A stretch of 64,000 nt of DNA from Parelaphostrongylus tenuis. Taxonomy: Eukaryota > Nematoda > Chromadorea > Rhabditida > Metastrongylidae. The translations under genes were made by a program, and so were the position numbers. This document shows positions 34,091-45,720 of this stretch, one piece after another (within the stretch, counting starts at the first letter, position 1; each line of letters begins with the position of its first letter). Where the stretch lies: NCBI GenBank assembly GCA_019055375.1, contig JAHQIW010005303.1, forward strand, positions 1-64,000, read 5' to 3'. The notes below the pieces were generated by a model that worked only from the letters and a program-made list of their open reading frames with translations, did no database searches and was not told where the DNA came from.

Positions 34091-37000
34091 CTGAAATGAT
34101 ACTCGCTTTACGTCATTTCAGAGAAGTGAAGAGGAAGAGCGATCGTAATGCGTCAAATTCTCGACTTTGGCAGTACCAAGGACTTTTTTGAGGAAATAGT
34201 TGCCTTATATATCGAGCTCTAGAATTTTGCCTCAAATAAAGAACATGATGATATGAAGTATATCTAGGTATATGCACGACATGTAGAATAGCTGGATTGT
34301 AAAAAATCGAAATATTGAAAAAAAAACTTTCACTAACTTCCAATTAATGTCAATATCAATACCATCAAGTGGCACTAAGGGCTCAATACCGCTTCCCACA
34401 GTGATAATGCATCCGATTTTGTCAACATTCTTCTGGAAGACAAAGCTATACCGTCATTAGTATTCAGTTGTTTGTTTTTTTCACACAAAGATTGGCATAC
34501 AATTCGCTACGTGATAAATGCCTTTGATTGTAGCAAAGATTGCACAATTAATCCGCCTATGTGGGCGGCTGATGAGGCGCGGCGTGCGCATGGGATGAGG
34601 TACAGTCTTATGAGGCTACAGACTTAGTAATTTCCAAAAATAAGCGGTCATTAATGATGAGTAGAGGCCTGAGCGGTTGTCAGCACAACAGAATTGTGGG
34701 GCAGAGCTCTAACGCTGTAACAGCGTAAGATATGTAGTTACTATTTACTACATGTTATTATGGTCTACCATAATCAGCCGACTTAAGCTACAGCATCCGT
34801 ATTGAATAAGCTATGAAATAATGAGAAAAAGATACGTATGTGTAAGACGGCGAGAAATTCAAAAATCGATATTGTTTATTGGACAGGAAGTTTTCATAAG
34901 AATGTTAGTAATCATTCGAAAGCTTGAATCTCAGGCTACGACTCTATGTAGTCGGCTTTTGAAGCACCTTTTTGTAGCGCTGTAAAATCCAAAATAAAAT
35001 TATGTTCCACTGAAGCAGTGTTTTTTTATCTTGCTTATATTTCGCTGGACAAGACTCCTTTCTCAAAGTGCTAGTAATCACTCGATAACACAAGTTTCGA
35101 AAAACTCAAGAATCTGTTTGATTTTTGGAAAAGCTCTTTTGATAGCGCTGTAGTAGAAATAAAATGTTTGTGCTTCAAATCTCGCCGGACGAGCTTTCTT
35201 AGACTTTTAGTAGGTTTGTATAGGTTCTAATGATTCCGTTGTTTTCACGAAATACAGCTTAACGGGAAAAATTTATCGAGTTCACATTTTCGACACCTCG
35301 TTTTCCGGCTAAATCACGGAGCGGGGGAGCGGAGCAGTTGCGGGGTGAGGCGATCGATGGTATTTGAACATTTTTGTTTAGTTGGGGAATTTTTTAGCGC
35401 AGCCGGAGCCTTCAGAAAAAAAACGTGTGTTTCTGATACAATGGAAAATTCTCTACACGCTGGCATGCTTTTCGTGCTTCCAGCCGATTTCATGCGTGAT
35501 AAAAATGAAGGCGGAAGGCGAGTGTGTAACATAATTATCTTTGAATTTTGCAGCGTTTCACGAGGGCGTCTCAAAAACCGGCTAGGTGGGCTGTAGCCAG
35601 AAATTTATGTTTATGAATGATTAATAACACTCCTATAAAAAGTCCCTATCTAGCGTGTGAGATCTGTTTTCATATTTGCCGCCGTCCAACATTTGGGTTT
35701 CCACAAAAGTTTAAAAGAGGCTCAATTCCGAGAGGTAAACGGACGTAAAGAAGGTGTGTTATGCGAAACTCACCTCGGCGTATGGCTAAAGCGTAAACGT
35801 TGCATATGACACAAAACCGACACCATAACATCTTTTAGCCATTATTTTGAGCCAACTTACTATATTTTTATGATTTTCGAGCCTCTGTAGCCGGAAGAAA
35901 TCCGTCATCATCGTCAGACATGGATTATTGCAGAATATTGCGCCGTCAGCCAGTCCGTGATAGGATTCGAAGAATATCGGTGCTGCACTAAACAATCTTC
36001 ATATCTGACAAGGGATTCGATAACGAAATCTTCACTGCGAAAAACGAAACTTCTTAAAAGGTACGATAAGCTACGTAGTATCTGACACTAGTAGGAAGGG
36101 ATATAGAGTAATTATGTCAGTATGTTAAAACACAAAACGTTATAAAATTAGGGTGGAAACCGTTCAATGAGCGACTTCCATTTCTTTGCGGCTGCGCACA
36201 AAATAAATGCACTGTGAATTACCAGCCACTCCGACTTCTATTCTAGTTCAGTGGCGCTACCCTAGCTACAATCCAATTCGAATGTTTTTTTCAACGCGTA
36301 TTTTTTCAATAGGATTCCCAAAATGTTCGCATATAGAGCAGCACAGAGATTTCAACAGATGCTTTTTCCTTGATTCAATCTCATTTCCAAAATTGACCAA
36401 GCTTGCGATAGTTGGTTTGAGTTTGAACAAGGAATTTACTGGGAAAATAAAAATCGGACTCATCAGATCTATTAAACGATTATTATTGAATGGAGAAGAT
36501 GTAAAACCAGGTTCTCTAACGGTAATGGCTTTTCAAAATTAAAAATATCTTTATTCCATGCAGACGACTGAGATAATTGATGTTAATATCCGCCTGCATC
36601 GAATTTAGTCTATCTAATCACTAAGTGATTTCAGCCCCCATCAGTAATACTTCCATTTGCTTTGTACCAACGCTTTCCACTGGCTACGGTTCTCTCAAGT
36701 TGCTCGAAAAGCAACACTTCCAAAATCGTTTTTGATCTTAAGTACTCATACTTATCACGCTAGACTTTGAAATGTTATATGTGTAATGCTAAGAGAACTC
36801 AGAGAACAACTGTCAAACACCTCAGATAGACTGACCGCGTTTAGAGACTGAAACGTTTTTGTATACTACCATTGAATGTCGACTCGTGAGCTCGTTTCAG
36901 GTCACAATCAAGATGTTAATTATTGGGTATAAATCACCAGTTGATCAGTTATATGAGTTTATACAAATAGACCCACGATGTTGCACGGGCAGCTTTCCAC

Positions 37001-40000
37001 ATTAATATCTTTTCGGGATTCATGTAACCGTATTTCTCATACTCCTTGGGAGTTATACGAGGTGCATAACTTCGGAATAGCACCAGTTGCGGAGGAGCAG
37101 CCTTGATTTTTGCTGCCGTCACCAAAACTCTGTTGATAGAAATATCTGTGTGAATATTAATGCATTTATGAGTTCAGATTTCAAAACCTTTGCTACAATT
37201 TCAGCTCATCTATCTTCAGTGTTGCTTTGAAATGAGTATTCATTTAGCAATAAATGCACAGCAGAGGAGCTGCAATCTGGTTTCTTGGAACCATCGTGCA
37301 GTTTGCACAATGGAAAAAAGTACGATTTCGAAGTTACATTAATATTAACCGTACTCTTCACTTGTACAACTGTCGCATGGGGCGGAATCGATTCGATTCT
37401 ATGACTAACCACGCCTGTTCAGTCAGAAGGGCTGATTTCAAAATTATGTTAGTATAGCCAACCGTTTTGAAAGTAATATTCATTAGTGACGCTGTGATTT
37501 ACAACATGTCAAATCTCAACCCTCCTTGGACTATTCCATGTATTAGTTTTCTAGCAGTTCCCGGGAATTTTAACCTGAATAGATTGATGATTGAAATTGA
37601 TTATGGAGTTTGCGTTGTTAAGCATGATGATTTCAAGTTTGGAAAAATTTTATAGAAGTGATTAGAATTATTACTAAGTAACTGGTCAAAGGAGTGCTTC
37701 CAAGCGTACAACGGGCAGAAAGTTTGTAAAGATTAGTAGGGCAGATATGGATCCTTATGACTAAGAAGGTGGTAGGCCTTTGATTAGCACTTTGAGTACG
37801 ACAAGCCCACGACGCTAATCCTAACCCGCCGCAGCGCTCAGGCTGAGCAGTCCGCAGCCCCGAGTGGTTAGTGATGCCGTCAGGAATAAGGTTCGTTGTT
37901 CGATCCCTTCTTACGACGCTTCGCTCAGCTTTTAAAGATGTTTTTTCCGCTTCGATTAGTAATAATTATCCCTGCCCTAACGCATGCAGCAGAAACCTGG
38001 TCGCTACGTAAACTGGATGAAAAATCACTTGGCGTCATCGAACGCGCAGTCGAAAGGCCGATGCTAGGAGCACCCCGTATCTCGCAAATGAGAGAAATGA
38101 TCCGAAGTTCCGACCTGCGTCAACGATCGAAAATCAGAGACGCCGTTTTACACGCCAGGATATCGAAAATTAGGTGGGCCGGACACGTGATGCGCTTCAA
38201 CGACAACCGATGGACGAGAGCCGTTACCGACTGGTTTCCTCGGGACGTCAAGCGCTCTACAGGAAGACCACCGACCCGTTGGTTCGATTTTCTCACGAAA
38301 GCGATAGAAGAAAGATATGATGGTCAGTGAATCCCTAGAGCGAGGAGGACCCACCGGGCTACTCTTGCACGCGATAGGGAAAAATGGAAGAGTTGCTGGT
38401 ACCCGCTCGAGTCACTCGGCGTTCAACGGGACGACGGGTGATACAGGTGATACCTCATACATTGACAGGCCGTTTAAGTCGTTTTGAAGCCAGATACGCA
38501 ATCAGCCACCTTTAACAATGCTTAATGAATTTCAATGAGTGACGTATCCTTAGCGATTGATCAACACCAAGAGCCTCATTGTTTGCGTTTTATTTATTGC
38601 AACTCAACACACAAAAATCGCAAATTCACCGGCTCACTTCAGCCTCATTGTTTGCGTTTTATTTATTGCAACTCAACACACAAAAATCGCAAATTCACCG
38701 GCTCACTTCAGTAATCTCGATAGTGACGCTAATCGTCAGGTTACGGATTTTGTTCTGCCGTAAAACGGATCTTTCGCTCTACGGCCAACCGGAACATACC
38801 AATATGATATTGATGAATTAGAACTCAGTCAGCTTCATGAATACTATTAAAGTGAAAATCGCTGCTTTTTATAAACTCCGATGTGCGTGAAGAGCTTTCA
38901 GGAACTGTTTCAAAACTGTTTCGAGGAGATAAAACTCTGAAGCTCTCGACGTTAATAATACATGAGGAACGCGATATGATTTCGTCTTCAATACCTGGCT
39001 TTTACTGTGGCTAACAATGGCATGCCGTTGTATCAAGTCGGTGCTGCTATCCGTTCAAACAAGTCTGGCACCAGTTACCTGACCTCGCAGGTATGGAAGT
39101 ATGGTAGGCCTTGAGCGCAGTATCGAGCAATCAGCCATCGTAATCAATCATGTGTGTCTCGGAGCACCTTTAACCATTGCGCCACACGCGCCCTTGGAGA
39201 AGAATCATACGAAAAACCAACTTTTGAGTTTTTAGTTGCCCCATTGTTGTGTGCGCGCCGAAGCTCACTCTCAACATGTCTTCAATTCCGTTCGAATTGT
39301 GCTTCGGTAACACACGATTGTTGCCGCAAAAAGCCAGTTGTCGTCCACTCAAGAACAATCGTCGAGTTTGTTCTACCGTTAGACCTGAAAATCTGACATC
39401 TTTCTTTTTCACCTGATCATTAAGTTTACTCCAAGCGTTTCACTAGATTTTTTTTATTTTATTTTTTATTTTCTTCCATCAGGTCACATTTAACGGTGCA
39501 TGCGCATCGACAGTTTTATTTTACATAAACATACGGTATAATAAGCTTCTAGAGCCTTCGAGTTCAGTTATTCAGTATCAGTGATGTTCGCAAACCCTCA
39601 CTATCGACTTTTGACATAGATCTCGCTCAAATGATTAACATTGTGATAATTGATAATATTTTAAAGCCTTTTATGAGGTCTGGTATGGCACTTATACTGT
39701 GCTAGATACGTGTTTGGCCATTACAGGCTCATCAGGTGTATAGTGCCTTTCGGTTCAGCCAATCCGTTGCAGGGGTTATACCCATACTTATAAAGGAACC
39801 AGCGCCAAATTATTTGAATCACTGTATGTCGAATGATCAAATCACCCGATTTGTAGTGACGACAGTCGAAATTTTGTTCTCGGCTTATCAGATTGTTACT
39901 TTTGAGCGAGGTTTATATAACGGTTTAAAGTGAAGATATAATTCATTCTATCAGCCATAATCGCCCGACTTTTGGGCAATGCAATGTTGGCTGAATTGAT

Positions 40001-43000
40001 CACTCAACATGCGGTGATTTAGATAATTCGGCTACGATTCCGTTGAAAGCAGGGCGTATCCCCCTTCAATCGGCCAAGTGAACCGAAAGGCACCGTTTTT
40101 CTGATGAACTTGAAAAGGCGAAACAGCAGTCTAGTACTGTATAAGTGCTATACCACATCTCAGAAAAGGTCCAAACACGTTTTAAGATTATCAGATTGCT
40201 AATGTCCACAAATTTGAGCATCTACGTTGTCGACGGCTGATTATACATCTTATTTGTCTTTCATCAGGTGTTGCATTGCTACATGGTGATATATAGACAT
40301 TCCTAATTATCGTGTATTCTATCTTTCCGGATAACTCTGTTACAGATGAGCCGACGCAGCACAACTTAACTTGGAATGCTGAAAGGAACCAATAATTTGA
40401 AGTTTTTTAAAGGCCACGCATACTGAAGAGAGTAAGCTGGGTACTTAAATATGGTAATGAAGCACGACCCAGGATAGAACTGAAAGATCCGACTGGATGG
40501 AACGATGAATTTGTGCGTATTGACCTATAACACACTCTAAATGAGCTAATCAGTTGAACCGTTTTAATCGACAGCTTTTCCTTCTCCTTCTTTCTTTTCT
40601 GGGAGCTGAATAGTTGAAAGTCCGTTGCTCAAAGTCAGTATGCTCACCTTTTTGGGTTCTATGAGAAGCGTATCAGACGGTCGCATCGATATCGCGCTCC
40701 AATCAAATGCTTTGTTTGAGTAACACTTCATTGGTTAAACGAGTCAAGATTATCATACTATCTATCCTTACTCATGCTGCCATTACGTTATAAATTAGTT
40801 GCCACAGCATGTATCACATCAGATAAGCTTCTTCGAGTTGACTAACTACCTGCGCCTAAGGCAAGCGAAGTAATTCCTCCACAGCTTGTGCCTCCCACCC
40901 AATGAATGCGACTCATAAGATGCTCGCCGAGTTCATTCTGAATTGCACGTAAGATCTGAAAAAAAACATCATTGTCGAAAGTAGACGCAATAAGACATTT
41001 TTACCACATTGATCTATCTAAGCATTTCTTCTTTACGGATTTACAATGGTAAATTATTCAGTTAGTTTGGAAAGTCCAATTTGTAAGTTCTACTTCTGAA
41101 ATATACCAACTGAAAAGTCACTATTATAATTTCAAATTTTAATCATCATTTTTCATGGAATCACAGATTAAATCCAGAGTGTTAAGTGATGTTCAAGCTG
41201 CGATGTACAGCAAGTGACTCACCCCGCAAAGACTAATCCATCAGAAAAATAAGCCCAAGTGGAGTGAAGCGATGAAACGATTGGACTTATCGAGTTATTT
41301 GTTTCCACTGAGATAATTATCTACCGCAAAAAAGTACCACGAAAAGGAAGTCATAGTGCGAAATTGTTCTCTTTGTTTGGGTTACTATCATTTTACCACT
41401 GAATTGTAGTCACTATCTTAGACACCTTCTGAATGGATGCGAAAAGGTGTCTTCTGAAAGATAAGTATACCTAATGACATATTTAATCAGAAATTTCGAG
41501 AAAATCGAGGAAATGCTTATGGTTGTACGGAATCGCAGTGTTCTATGCTATGAAATCTTCTCAATAGTCATGGTACTAGAGCAATCAGCACTAAATCATC
41601 AACCAGAAGTATTTAAAATTGCTTAACAAGAGTACTCAAAGTATGCGCCATCAGCCTGAACACATTCAATTCAATTGCTTCAATGATGACCTCCTGATCA
41701 ACTACTTAGCGTGAACGTCTAGAGGACAGCTGGTACTTTATGTTGGTGTCGCCGGCGGGAAACTTGGTAAAGAACGAAGCGGTCTCCGCCTGAATACAAA
41801 TCCCTGAGCTTCTGCGCGAATGATGTTGTCGAAGACGGTCTCTGCATCGCGTCCCGTTGCGTACTCGTAAAGGAGCAAATTGTGGAAAGACTGCGTTGAG
41901 CGGCCATGATGCGGCAAGTATGTGTAAATTTAATACCAAAAGAAAGCTTAAAAAACTTTGAACAAAGCGGTATTGATCTGTTTCTTGAGAGATAGCGAGA
42001 TGGTGTCTATTGCTTTAGTGCCAAAACCTATGAGAGGACGTAATAACTACGCGATGGGCACTACTGCTCCATCGGAGATGGTGAACTAGAGTAAGATTTC
42101 ACTTCAGTCTTACTCCAAACGCACTTTTATCATAGGACTCGTGCTCTCGAACCTCGGAAAAACTTCATTTCTGTTGACACTAGTGTCTTGAGTGTAGTAT
42201 TCAGTTTATAACATATTGAAGGGAGAAATTCTTTACAAAATGCACTTACACCTGCTTCTAAGATAGCTTTTATTCCTCCTCCGTCAAAACTTAGCAGTAC
42301 TTTGTAGTTTTCATCGGGATTTCTGGAAATGAAAGTAACAAGTCTGGTTGGTTTAAGCAGTTTTTAATCTAGAGAACAATGATTAAACAGTACGCTATTC
42401 GTTCCTCGACCAACTGGTTGTTGAAAATCTTATGGTGATCAGGAACCAGGGGATTACTCATCGATATAAGTAGCAAATCCTTTCTGACCCTTAAGATGAC
42501 TTGCTTCGCTTTTCTGATAAGACCTCATATAATAGAAGAATAAAGAATAGTAATCGGATGCAAACCTTGGAGTTGCGACATCGATTGGAGTTTCTCCAGC
42601 ATTATTCTTTTGTTCCCATAAAGCATCATACACAGTAAAGGCAATCACTCCCCTAGCCATTGCTCTGTTATCACTCTGTGATTATGAAAATATTTGAAAA
42701 CACGGTGAAAAGTTAATAAAATCTCTTTTGACATGATTTGATGAACCAAATTGATGTGACAGACTACAGCGTCATTTTAGATGAATATGTTATGCAAAAT
42801 TATGCTTATACAGCATTGTTTACTCAGAGATGATTTAGATATATATCGATTGACCAGGTACATCAGAATTTTTCCTGTCAAACAATGGTAGCACCTCCAG
42901 AAAAATTTTCACAACAGTTCAATTACCAATTACTTAATTGCATTTCAAGGCTCCACGTTCAATGAGTTTGCAAGCTTTGTATGTCTTTGACGTTTTACAC

Positions 43001-45057
43001 TGAGAGATCTTATGCTTTAGTGAAGGACGCGTGCAGGACAGTGGTTAGAGGTGTTATGTATTAAAAACAAGGCGTGTTTGTCTTTAATCCTTCGCGTATG
43101 GTGGCATAGTAGATATCGTCAGTGGAGCACGATTTTCATTCTTCAACAAAGACTTTTTTTTGTTTTGGTAGATTATTCTAATATGACAAAATTTTTTAAC
43201 AAGTTTGTTTACTTTTTGCTCATATGCAATCCTTATGTGCAAGGAGAACTTCAAATGTGAAAAGTAGTCTTATTTTCGCTTTCATAGTACGCTATAAAAA
43301 CTTTTTCGAGAAGTCAATTTAGGCTGCAAATTACCGTGATTTACGCTATCGAATGAGTTTATTGTAGTCCACTGAAATATGGTACAGAGGCTTTAGCTGA
43401 GCAAACAAGACAAATCGAGTGTGAAACATATAATTTTATTTCCGCTCCTATAACGTACCACAAAGGCCTTTTTAGAAGCCAAGCAGTCTCGGAATTTTTG
43501 AGATTTGAGCTTTCGATTAATTATTCAGATTTAAGATGGAAAGCTTTAACCAGTGAACAAGGACTTCCGAATATTGGAGGGTTAAGGTGACCCTCATCAT
43601 CCGCAAAGGGTTATATCCTGTGCTCCGAGATCACGAAACCCTTAAGAGTGAGGAAATTGATACGGGACTTCTCTTAGAATTGTAGCAACTAGCATGGCAC
43701 AACAGTAGTGCACTGAGAGCCAGTATGCTTCAGATATGAATTACTCACCTCCATAGTCCTAAGTTGATTGTACTGGAGTCTAATGCATTGTGCATCTCAA
43801 AAACTGATTGGAAACCAGCGTTTCCTCGACCCATGTGATTACAGACCATTGATCCGAGAAGTGATTGCTTTCACTGTGCATTCAATTGCTTTGATAATGT
43901 TCGAATTCAATAACCGTTTTCTCAGCCTTTCCCTTATATGGTGATCTATCGGGATTGGTGGTCGAGCGACTAGTGATTGAAATCATAAAAGAGACGTGCT
44001 CGATCATTATTCTACGAATCTAGTGAAGAAGATGACATCCCAAGCAGCGAGAGACGAAATGGATGCTAGAAGTCCTGAGACCCATACAGGAAATAGAGTG
44101 TTATTTGGATTAAATAAAGTGATGGTGATTTGTTAGTAATACGGAGCATACCATTCTAAAGGCCAAAAAATACAGTATTCCTACCGATGAACAATCCTGT
44201 GGCTCCAGATCTGCATAGACTTCACGGCGCATCGCATTACAATTCAGCAGGACGCTTACCGCCAGTTTCTACATTATGCATTATAAAAAGATGAAGGATA
44301 AAGTTCTCGGTGTTGGTCAACCCTTGAGATGCACCATTCATTCGACTTCATCCAGTTATTGTTGAAGGGTTATAGTGTTCATGCACATACTTGATACTGA
44401 TTTACGACATCGAAATGGTGAAGTTGGTGGATTTGGGGCGGACGATTGAGCCGGCGACCTCTCCAATAATTAATAAACGGAAAGGCAATTCAAACCTTTT
44501 CGTTCTGGGATTTTGCCAGAGATCTTTATGAAAGCGATCTAATACTCATCTTTCATTAGCAAGGGTTGTGCCTACTGTGAGTTGGCTGTGAAAGTTACGG
44601 AGCGTTTTAGTGTAAAGTAAATGTACGATATAGCTTTGGCCAATAAAGGATCAATGGAGATGATACAAACTGCGTCTCGGTATTCATCTTTTGACAGTTG
44701 TGCCACTTATGTTCTGACTATATATCATTCTTTTGGAATGATTTTCTGAAGATGTTGTTGTTTTCATATAGTGTCATTCTGAATAAAACGTTTGATCTTG
44801 TATGTGATAATCAAATCTAATCTATAAGTCAATTTCCGATAGGCGATTGATACCTCACAGTGGCTAGTCGATTAATTTGATTTGCTCCAAAACTACTGAA
44901 TTTTAATGACGAATTCAAATATTATTACCGCAGCAGCGATGTGCAGAATGTTATTTCCCTTCTCATCGACACATAAGAAGTCTTGATCATGTAAGTAAGC
45001 ATTTATCAAATCATCCAAGTTCCCTGACGCCACGATTTTGAACAACGAATGTTTCTC
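34012..45057 (-). CDS. iPLA2-beta-like phospholipase (ankyrin + patatin), copy 2, spliced gene
   Basis: Split gene of the calcium-independent PLA2 (group VI, PNPLA9-like) family, which hydrolyses glycerophospholipid acyl esters in the cytosol and at membranes. Exons, 5' to 3' on the minus strand: 45057-44929, 42675-42458, 42322-42250, 40955-40850, 40709-40648 (tentative), 37224-37197, 37129-36977, 35987-35861, 34432-34338, 34090-34012. Nine of these join in consistent phase; one joint (40648 to 37224) needs an unseen exon. Ankyrin motifs (NNILHIAAA, NNAGETPIDVA) precede the patatin DGGG turn, the GTSCG nucleophile and the DGA catalytic Asp, the family's domain order. About 357 residues are accounted for, against roughly 750-800 in full-length family members, so N-terminal ankyrin exons and the C-terminus are missing or unrecognised. 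I see no disabling change in these exons. Confidence 0.8.
34338..34432 (-). CDS. iPLA2 copy 2, post-catalytic exon
   Basis: 95 bp, acceptor ttgtcttccag, donor GTTAGT. It encodes KNVDKIGCIITVGSGIEPLV then PLDGIDIDINW. The strand ending in VGSG corresponds to the S(L/V)GTG strand after the Asp motif in iPLA2 enzymes. Phase 0 in, phase 2 out, fitting both neighbours. Confidence 0.75.
34850..35650. repeat. Degenerate dispersed non-coding repeat
   Basis: Intron of iPLA2 copy 2 (between exons 34432 and 35861). Contains segments such as gatagcgctgtagtagaaat and ctcgccggacgagctttctt, recurring at 27440-27560, 55860-56130 and 57310-57570. Confidence 0.4.
35861..35987 (-). CDS. iPLA2 copy 2, catalytic-Asp (DGA) exon
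   Basis: 127 bp between gattgtttag and the perfect donor GTAAGT. One base plus 42 codons encode SAAPIFFESYHGLADGAIF then CNNPCLTMMTDFFRLQ. The Asp of ADGA is the expected dyad partner of the Ser at 40850-40955; NNP follows as in the family. The corresponding exon of copy 1 would lie just left of the window. Confidence 0.85.
36977..37129 (-). CDS. iPLA2 copy 2, core patatin exon
   Basis: 153 bp, acceptor tttctatcaacag, donor GTGGGT. It encodes VLVTAAKIKAAPPQLVLF, RSYAPRITPKEYEKYGY, then MNPEKILMWKAARATS across the junction. The order beta-strand (VLVT), P-QL-LFR and WKAARAT-SAAP is the usual patatin iPLA2 arrangement leading to the catalytic Asp exon. Confidence 0.8.
37197..37224 (-). CDS. 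iPLA2 copy 2, 28-bp micro-exon
   Basis: Encodes TLKIDELK plus two bases of the next codon. It is followed by a 67-bp intron (GTAGCA ... atcaacag) and joins the next exon as KIDELKLVLVTAAK. Copy 1 has the same exon with a synonymous change (ACA to ACG) and an intron one base longer, which supports the splice model. Confidence 0.55.
37960..38420 (+). pseudogene. RTE-like retrotransposon 3' fragment, copy 2
   Basis: Open frame to 38330 encoding LTHAAETWSLRKLDEKSLGV, then the KIRWAGHVMRFNDNRWTR and STGRPPTRW block. It equals 2888-3345 of copy 1 but keeps one frame. Upstream sequence up to motif A is absent: at 37956 the non-RTE flank (gattagtaat) joins directly to aattatccctgcc. Confidence 0.8.
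38571..38711. repeat. Tandem duplication of about 69 bp
   Basis: The segment from cctcattgtttgcgttttat to ccggctcacttcag is present twice in a row with no visible differences; copy 1 of the large duplication has it once (about 3500-3570). A recent local event. Confidence 0.85.
39113..39193 (-). repeat. tRNA-like SINE head, copy 2
   Basis: Duplicate of 3876-3956 with the same A and B box-like words; one acceptor base pair is lost by substitution. Confidence 0.5.
39655..40205. repeat. Imperfect inverted repeat (fold-back), copy 2
   Basis: Counterpart of 4430-4980 with the same two arms, so it predates the segmental duplication. Confidence 0.55.
40648..40709 (-). CDS. iPLA2 copy 2, tentative exon after the nucleophile
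   Basis: 62 bp ending at a good donor (AAAAAG/GTGAGC). The acceptor (caaag) is weak. Its phase fits the preceding exon. It encodes FDWSAISMRPSDTLLIEPKK, where the RP-D---LIE spacing resembles the patatin segment following the nucleophile. The copy 1 counterpart (about 5370-5440) has an in-frame TAG. Confidence 0.4.
40850..40955 (-). CDS. iPLA2 copy 2, nucleophile (GTSCG) exon
   Basis: 106 bp, acceptor after a poly-T tract ending tttcag, donor CAG/GTAGTT. It encodes ILRAIQNELG followed by HWVGGTSCGGITSLALGA. GTSCG fits the lipase nucleophile elbow GXSXG with the active-site Ser in the middle. It joins the DGGG exon in phase 0. Confidence 0.8.
41553..42041 (-). mobile_element. Deleted mariner-family element, copy 2
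   Basis: Counterpart of 6311-6799 inside the duplication, with the same FTKFPAGDTN-type remnant on the minus strand (about 41706-41930). The right-end TA is preserved. Confidence 0.6.
42250..42322 (-). CDS. iPLA2 copy 2, patatin DGGG exon
   Basis: 73 bp between catttccag and the consensus donor GTAAGT. It encodes NPDENYKVLLSFDGGGIKA then ILEAG. DGGG is the oxyanion-hole turn of patatin-type phospholipases. The 1-base start completes the GA left by the upstream exon, giving Glu, so the frame is uninterrupted. Confidence 0.8.
42458..42675 (-). CDS. iPLA2 copy 2, ankyrin/linker exon
   Basis: 218 bp. It begins after ataatcacag in phase 0 (SDNRAMARGVIAF) and ends GATGA before GTAATC. It contains the ankyrin segment NNAGETPIDVA and then the linker toward the patatin domain (FASDYYSLFFYYMRS). 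Joined to the upstream exon it gives a continuous ankyrin repeat. It is closely conserved with copy 1. Confidence 0.75.
43584..44541. other. Near-identical tract, copy 2 partner
   Basis: Partner of 8361-9321; divergence resumes at aatactcatctttcatt versus aattctcatctcccatt. Confidence 0.7.
44929..45057 (-). CDS. iPLA2 copy 2, ankyrin exon
   Basis: 129 bp, 43 codons, phase 0 at both ends. The acceptor is cttattacag and the donor GTAATA. It encodes an ankyrin unit with SGNLDDLINAYL followed by DEKGNNILHIAAA; the LHIAA core is canonical. Copy 1 has LYIAAA at the same place. Confidence 0.75.
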
Positions 45058-45672
45058 CTGTAATAAGATTCATTCACATACAACACAATTACGACACTTT
45101 TTTGGAATGCTGATTTCTTTGACTCTACTGTCTAGTTTCTATGAAGTTCGGATTAATATAACTAACAAATTCAATTTTGCTTTTCGTTTGACTTGGCTGT
45201 ATTACAAACAGAAATATTTCGGCAAAGAGAAGACAAACCATGGAATCTCCGACCACCTCGTTCGAATATCCTATAAAAACACCACCTCACTTGAAACCAT
45301 GCGTTAGGATAAAGCCCGTTATCAAAATCATTTATTCAAATCAAATATTCACATTTAACGGTATAAATTGTCTGCATCGGTCACCTGTTGGCTCGAGCGA
45401 AACCATCACAACCTCCATTTGTTGCATTTGAATCAGCCGAGCTGGCGATACTGGTTGTCCAACCAATGTGAAATTATACCTTTATTTCGAGTGTTTTATT
45501 GAGACCACGCAATATAAAATTCAGTGGCTTTAAAATTGTAACGACTTGATTTCAGAGTTGCGAGATAAACGGTAAAGTTGATCACAGTGTAGACGGAAGT
45601 ATAAATGAAACCAGGATATCTCATAAAGGAGACATCCAGTAAACAACCATTGAGTGCTTGAATCCCAATTGG

Positions 45673-45675
<3 letters not shown>

Positions 45676-45717
<42 letters not shown>
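45676..45717. repeat. (TA)n microsatellite
   Basis: About 21 perfect TA units at a breakpoint between copy-specific and duplicated sequence. Confidence 0.9.

Positions 45718-45720
<3 letters not shown>

Noticed and set aside
33964..34191. + strand ORF HAYQKSKYKNLIKEKSDEIF as a gene
   Set aside because: It overlaps the minus-strand iPLA2 exon 34012-34090, which has a better family match and fitting phases; the ORF is its shadow.
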